64,000 nt of DNA. It comes from Subtercola vilae. GTDB taxonomy: Bacteria > Actinomycetota > Actinomycetes > Actinomycetales > Microbacteriaceae. Location of the stretch: assembly GCF_004923255.1 (NCBI RefSeq), contig NZ_QYRT01000007.1, positions 1-64,000 on the forward strand, written 5' to 3'. Positions 63,086 through 64,000 of this stretch are shown in pieces. The notes under the pieces were generated by a model that was given only the letters and a program-made list of their open reading frames with translations, had not been told where the DNA came from and ran no database searches. Each line of letters starts with the position of its first letter. Position 1 is the stretch's first letter. The position numbers and the translations under genes are program-made.

Positions 63086-63948
63086 ACCACGAGCCTGGCC
63101 CGCGCGCACCCCGCGCCGTTGTCGCGTGCGACCTCGACCGAACCCTCATCTACTCGCCCAGAGCGTTCTGGCTCGACACGGCAGACGCCGATGCGCCCCG
63201 GATGATCGTCAGCGAGCTCTACGAGGGCGTGCCGATCTCGTTCATGACCCGGGCATCCGAAACCCTGCTGCTGCAGCTGCGTGCGACCACTGAGTTCGTA
63301 CCGGTCACCACCCGCACGGTCGCCCAGTACCGGCGGGTGCGGCTGGCCGGCCCCGAACCCCGCTATGCCGTAACGACGAATGGCGGAGTTCTGCTTGTCG
63401 ATGGGGCGATGGATGCGGCGTGGAGCTCCGCCGTACGCCGACGCCTGGCCGCCGCAGCCGCGCCCCTCGCCGAGGTGACGGCGTTGCTCGGCGACGCGAC
63501 CACCGCGCCGTGGATAGCCAGAACCGCCAACGCCGAAGACCTCTTCGTCTACGCGATCGTCGATCGTGACCTCATGCCGGAAGCCTGGCTCGACGACCTG
63601 ACGGCAGCGAACGCCGCCCGCGGGTGGACCGTCTCCGTGCAGGGCCGCAAGCTCTACTGCGTTCCCGACTGCGTGACCAAAGGCGAGGCAATGGCCGAGG
63701 TCCGGCGTCGCACCGGCGCCTCGACGGTGCTCGCGGCCGGCGACTCGCTGCTCGACGCACCGATGCTCGAACAGGCCGATCTGGCATTCAGACCGGCGCA
63801 CGGCGAATTGCACGATGCCGGCTACGTCGCCGACAACCTCACCGTCACGGTCAGCCGCGGCATTCTGGCCGGAGAGGAACTGCTGCGCTTGATGACGGCT
63901 AGTACGCCAACGCCAACGCCAGCCCCACACCGAACAGGAGCCCGGTGA
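63082..63948 (+). CDS. HAD-superfamily hydrolase of the Ter module
   Basis: A 288-residue phosphatase. Start GTG at 63082 overlapping the previous stop (GTGA). Motif I CDLDRTLIY has the two catalytic Asp; a cap domain follows; motif III K in CVTKGEAM; motif IV GDSLLDAPML. It resembles sucrose-phosphatase/trehalose-phosphatase-like HAD enzymes. It may remove the phosphate left by the phosphoribosyltransferases. Its last 50 bases overlap a gene reading the other way. Confidence 0.92.
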   Translation: MNHEPGPRAPRAVVACDLDRTLIYSPRAFWLDTADADAPRMIVSELYEGVPISFMTRASETLLLQLRATTEFVPVTTRTVAQYRRVRLAGPEPRYAVTTNGGVLLVDGAMDAAWSSAVRRRLAAAAAPLAEVTALLGDATTAPWIARTANAEDLFVYAIVDRDLMPEAWLDDLTAANAARGWTVSVQGRKLYCVPDCVTKGEAMAEVRRRTGASTVLAAGDSLLDAPMLEQADLAFRPAHGELHDAGYVADNLTVTVSRGILAGEELLRLMTASTPTPTPAPHRTGAR

Positions 63949-64000
63949 AACTGGTCAGCTTGAGCGCCAGAATCAGCTCTTTCGGGGTCTTCGCGGTCAG
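63899..64000 (-). CDS. C-terminal end of a membrane protein, possibly MenA (partial)
   Basis: An open frame enters from the right edge on the minus strand and stops at TAG (63901-63899). The 33 visible residues include KELILALKLTSFTGLLFGVG and end in ALALAY, an amphipathic turn plus a final TM helix, the kind of ending seen in 1,4-dihydroxy-2-naphthoate polyprenyltransferases (UbiA family). The neighbouring menaquinone genes favour MenA, but so short a piece cannot prove it. It overlaps the HAD gene tail-to-tail by 50 bases. Confidence 0.5.
   Translation of the reverse strand: MTAKTPKELILALKLTSFTGLLFGVGLALALAY

Overview
This window is chromosomal DNA of a high-GC actinobacterium, most likely a member of the Microbacteriaceae (Micrococcales). 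Three things support that: the codon use and GC-rich coding, the order rplA-rplK-nusG-secE-tRNA(Trp)-aspC followed by murB and two MaoC dehydratase genes, and a menaquinone pathway with a DUF4229 and a PLDc_N neighbour. The lineage is inferred from gene content; no 16S rRNA gene is present. I see no insertion sequence, integrase, CRISPR array, rRNA gene or plasmid origin.

Layout. 0-2.6 kb: a sugar-type ABC solute-binding lipoprotein, then rplJ-rplL with an L10-type leader and attenuator. 2.6-10.5 kb: a two-component system in one operon with DUF1684 and DUF2071 genes, divergent from a MacB-like ABC transporter, then an epimerase and a YqaJ-type nuclease. 10.6-14.1 kb: a sortase-anchored YVTN/beta-propeller surface protein, a quinone-oxidoreductase-like MDR enzyme and a GNAT. 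14.2-20.2 kb: rplA, rplK, a NusG with a very long acidic N-terminus, secE, tRNA-Trp, an oxidoreductase, a flavin reductase and aspC. 20.4-24.0 kb: a four-gene ABC export plus LiaSR/NarXL-type two-component operon. 24.1-28.4 kb: murB, a MaoC pair and two membrane or secreted proteins of unknown role. 28.5-31.5 kb: a second OmpR-type two-component pair and a DUF4190 protein.

31.6-41.6 kb is mixed: an Abi_2 (AbiD/AbiF-type) HEPN gene, a TetR-SGNH hydrolase operon, tRNA-Met, tRNA-Thr, a GH13 alpha-glucosidase, an inositol monophosphatase-like enzyme, a lipoprotein, a secreted DUF4214 protein whose N-terminal half looks like an M15-type metallopeptidase, tRNA-Tyr, a lytic transglycosylase and yajQ. 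41.7-52.9 kb holds menaquinone and redox genes: fpr, long-chain polyprenyl diphosphate synthase, menG/ubiE, menF and menD, with an alditol oxidase and a PPK2 kinase between them.

52.9-64.0 kb is the most interesting part: a tellurium/stress (Ter) gene island. A MarR regulator diverges from terC across a clear operator. TerC is followed by three TerD paralogues, TelA, two proteins I do not recognise, and a biosynthetic module (CitE-like lyase, TRSP-containing phosphoribosyltransferase, StiP/PELOTA-type phosphoribosyltransferase, HAD phosphatase) of the kind predicted to make a nucleoside-like metabolite. Translational coupling, mostly by 1- or 4-base overlaps, ties the second half together. 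The island sits inside what looks like an ancestral menaquinone locus: a menA-like C-terminus begins, convergent and overlapping, at the right edge.
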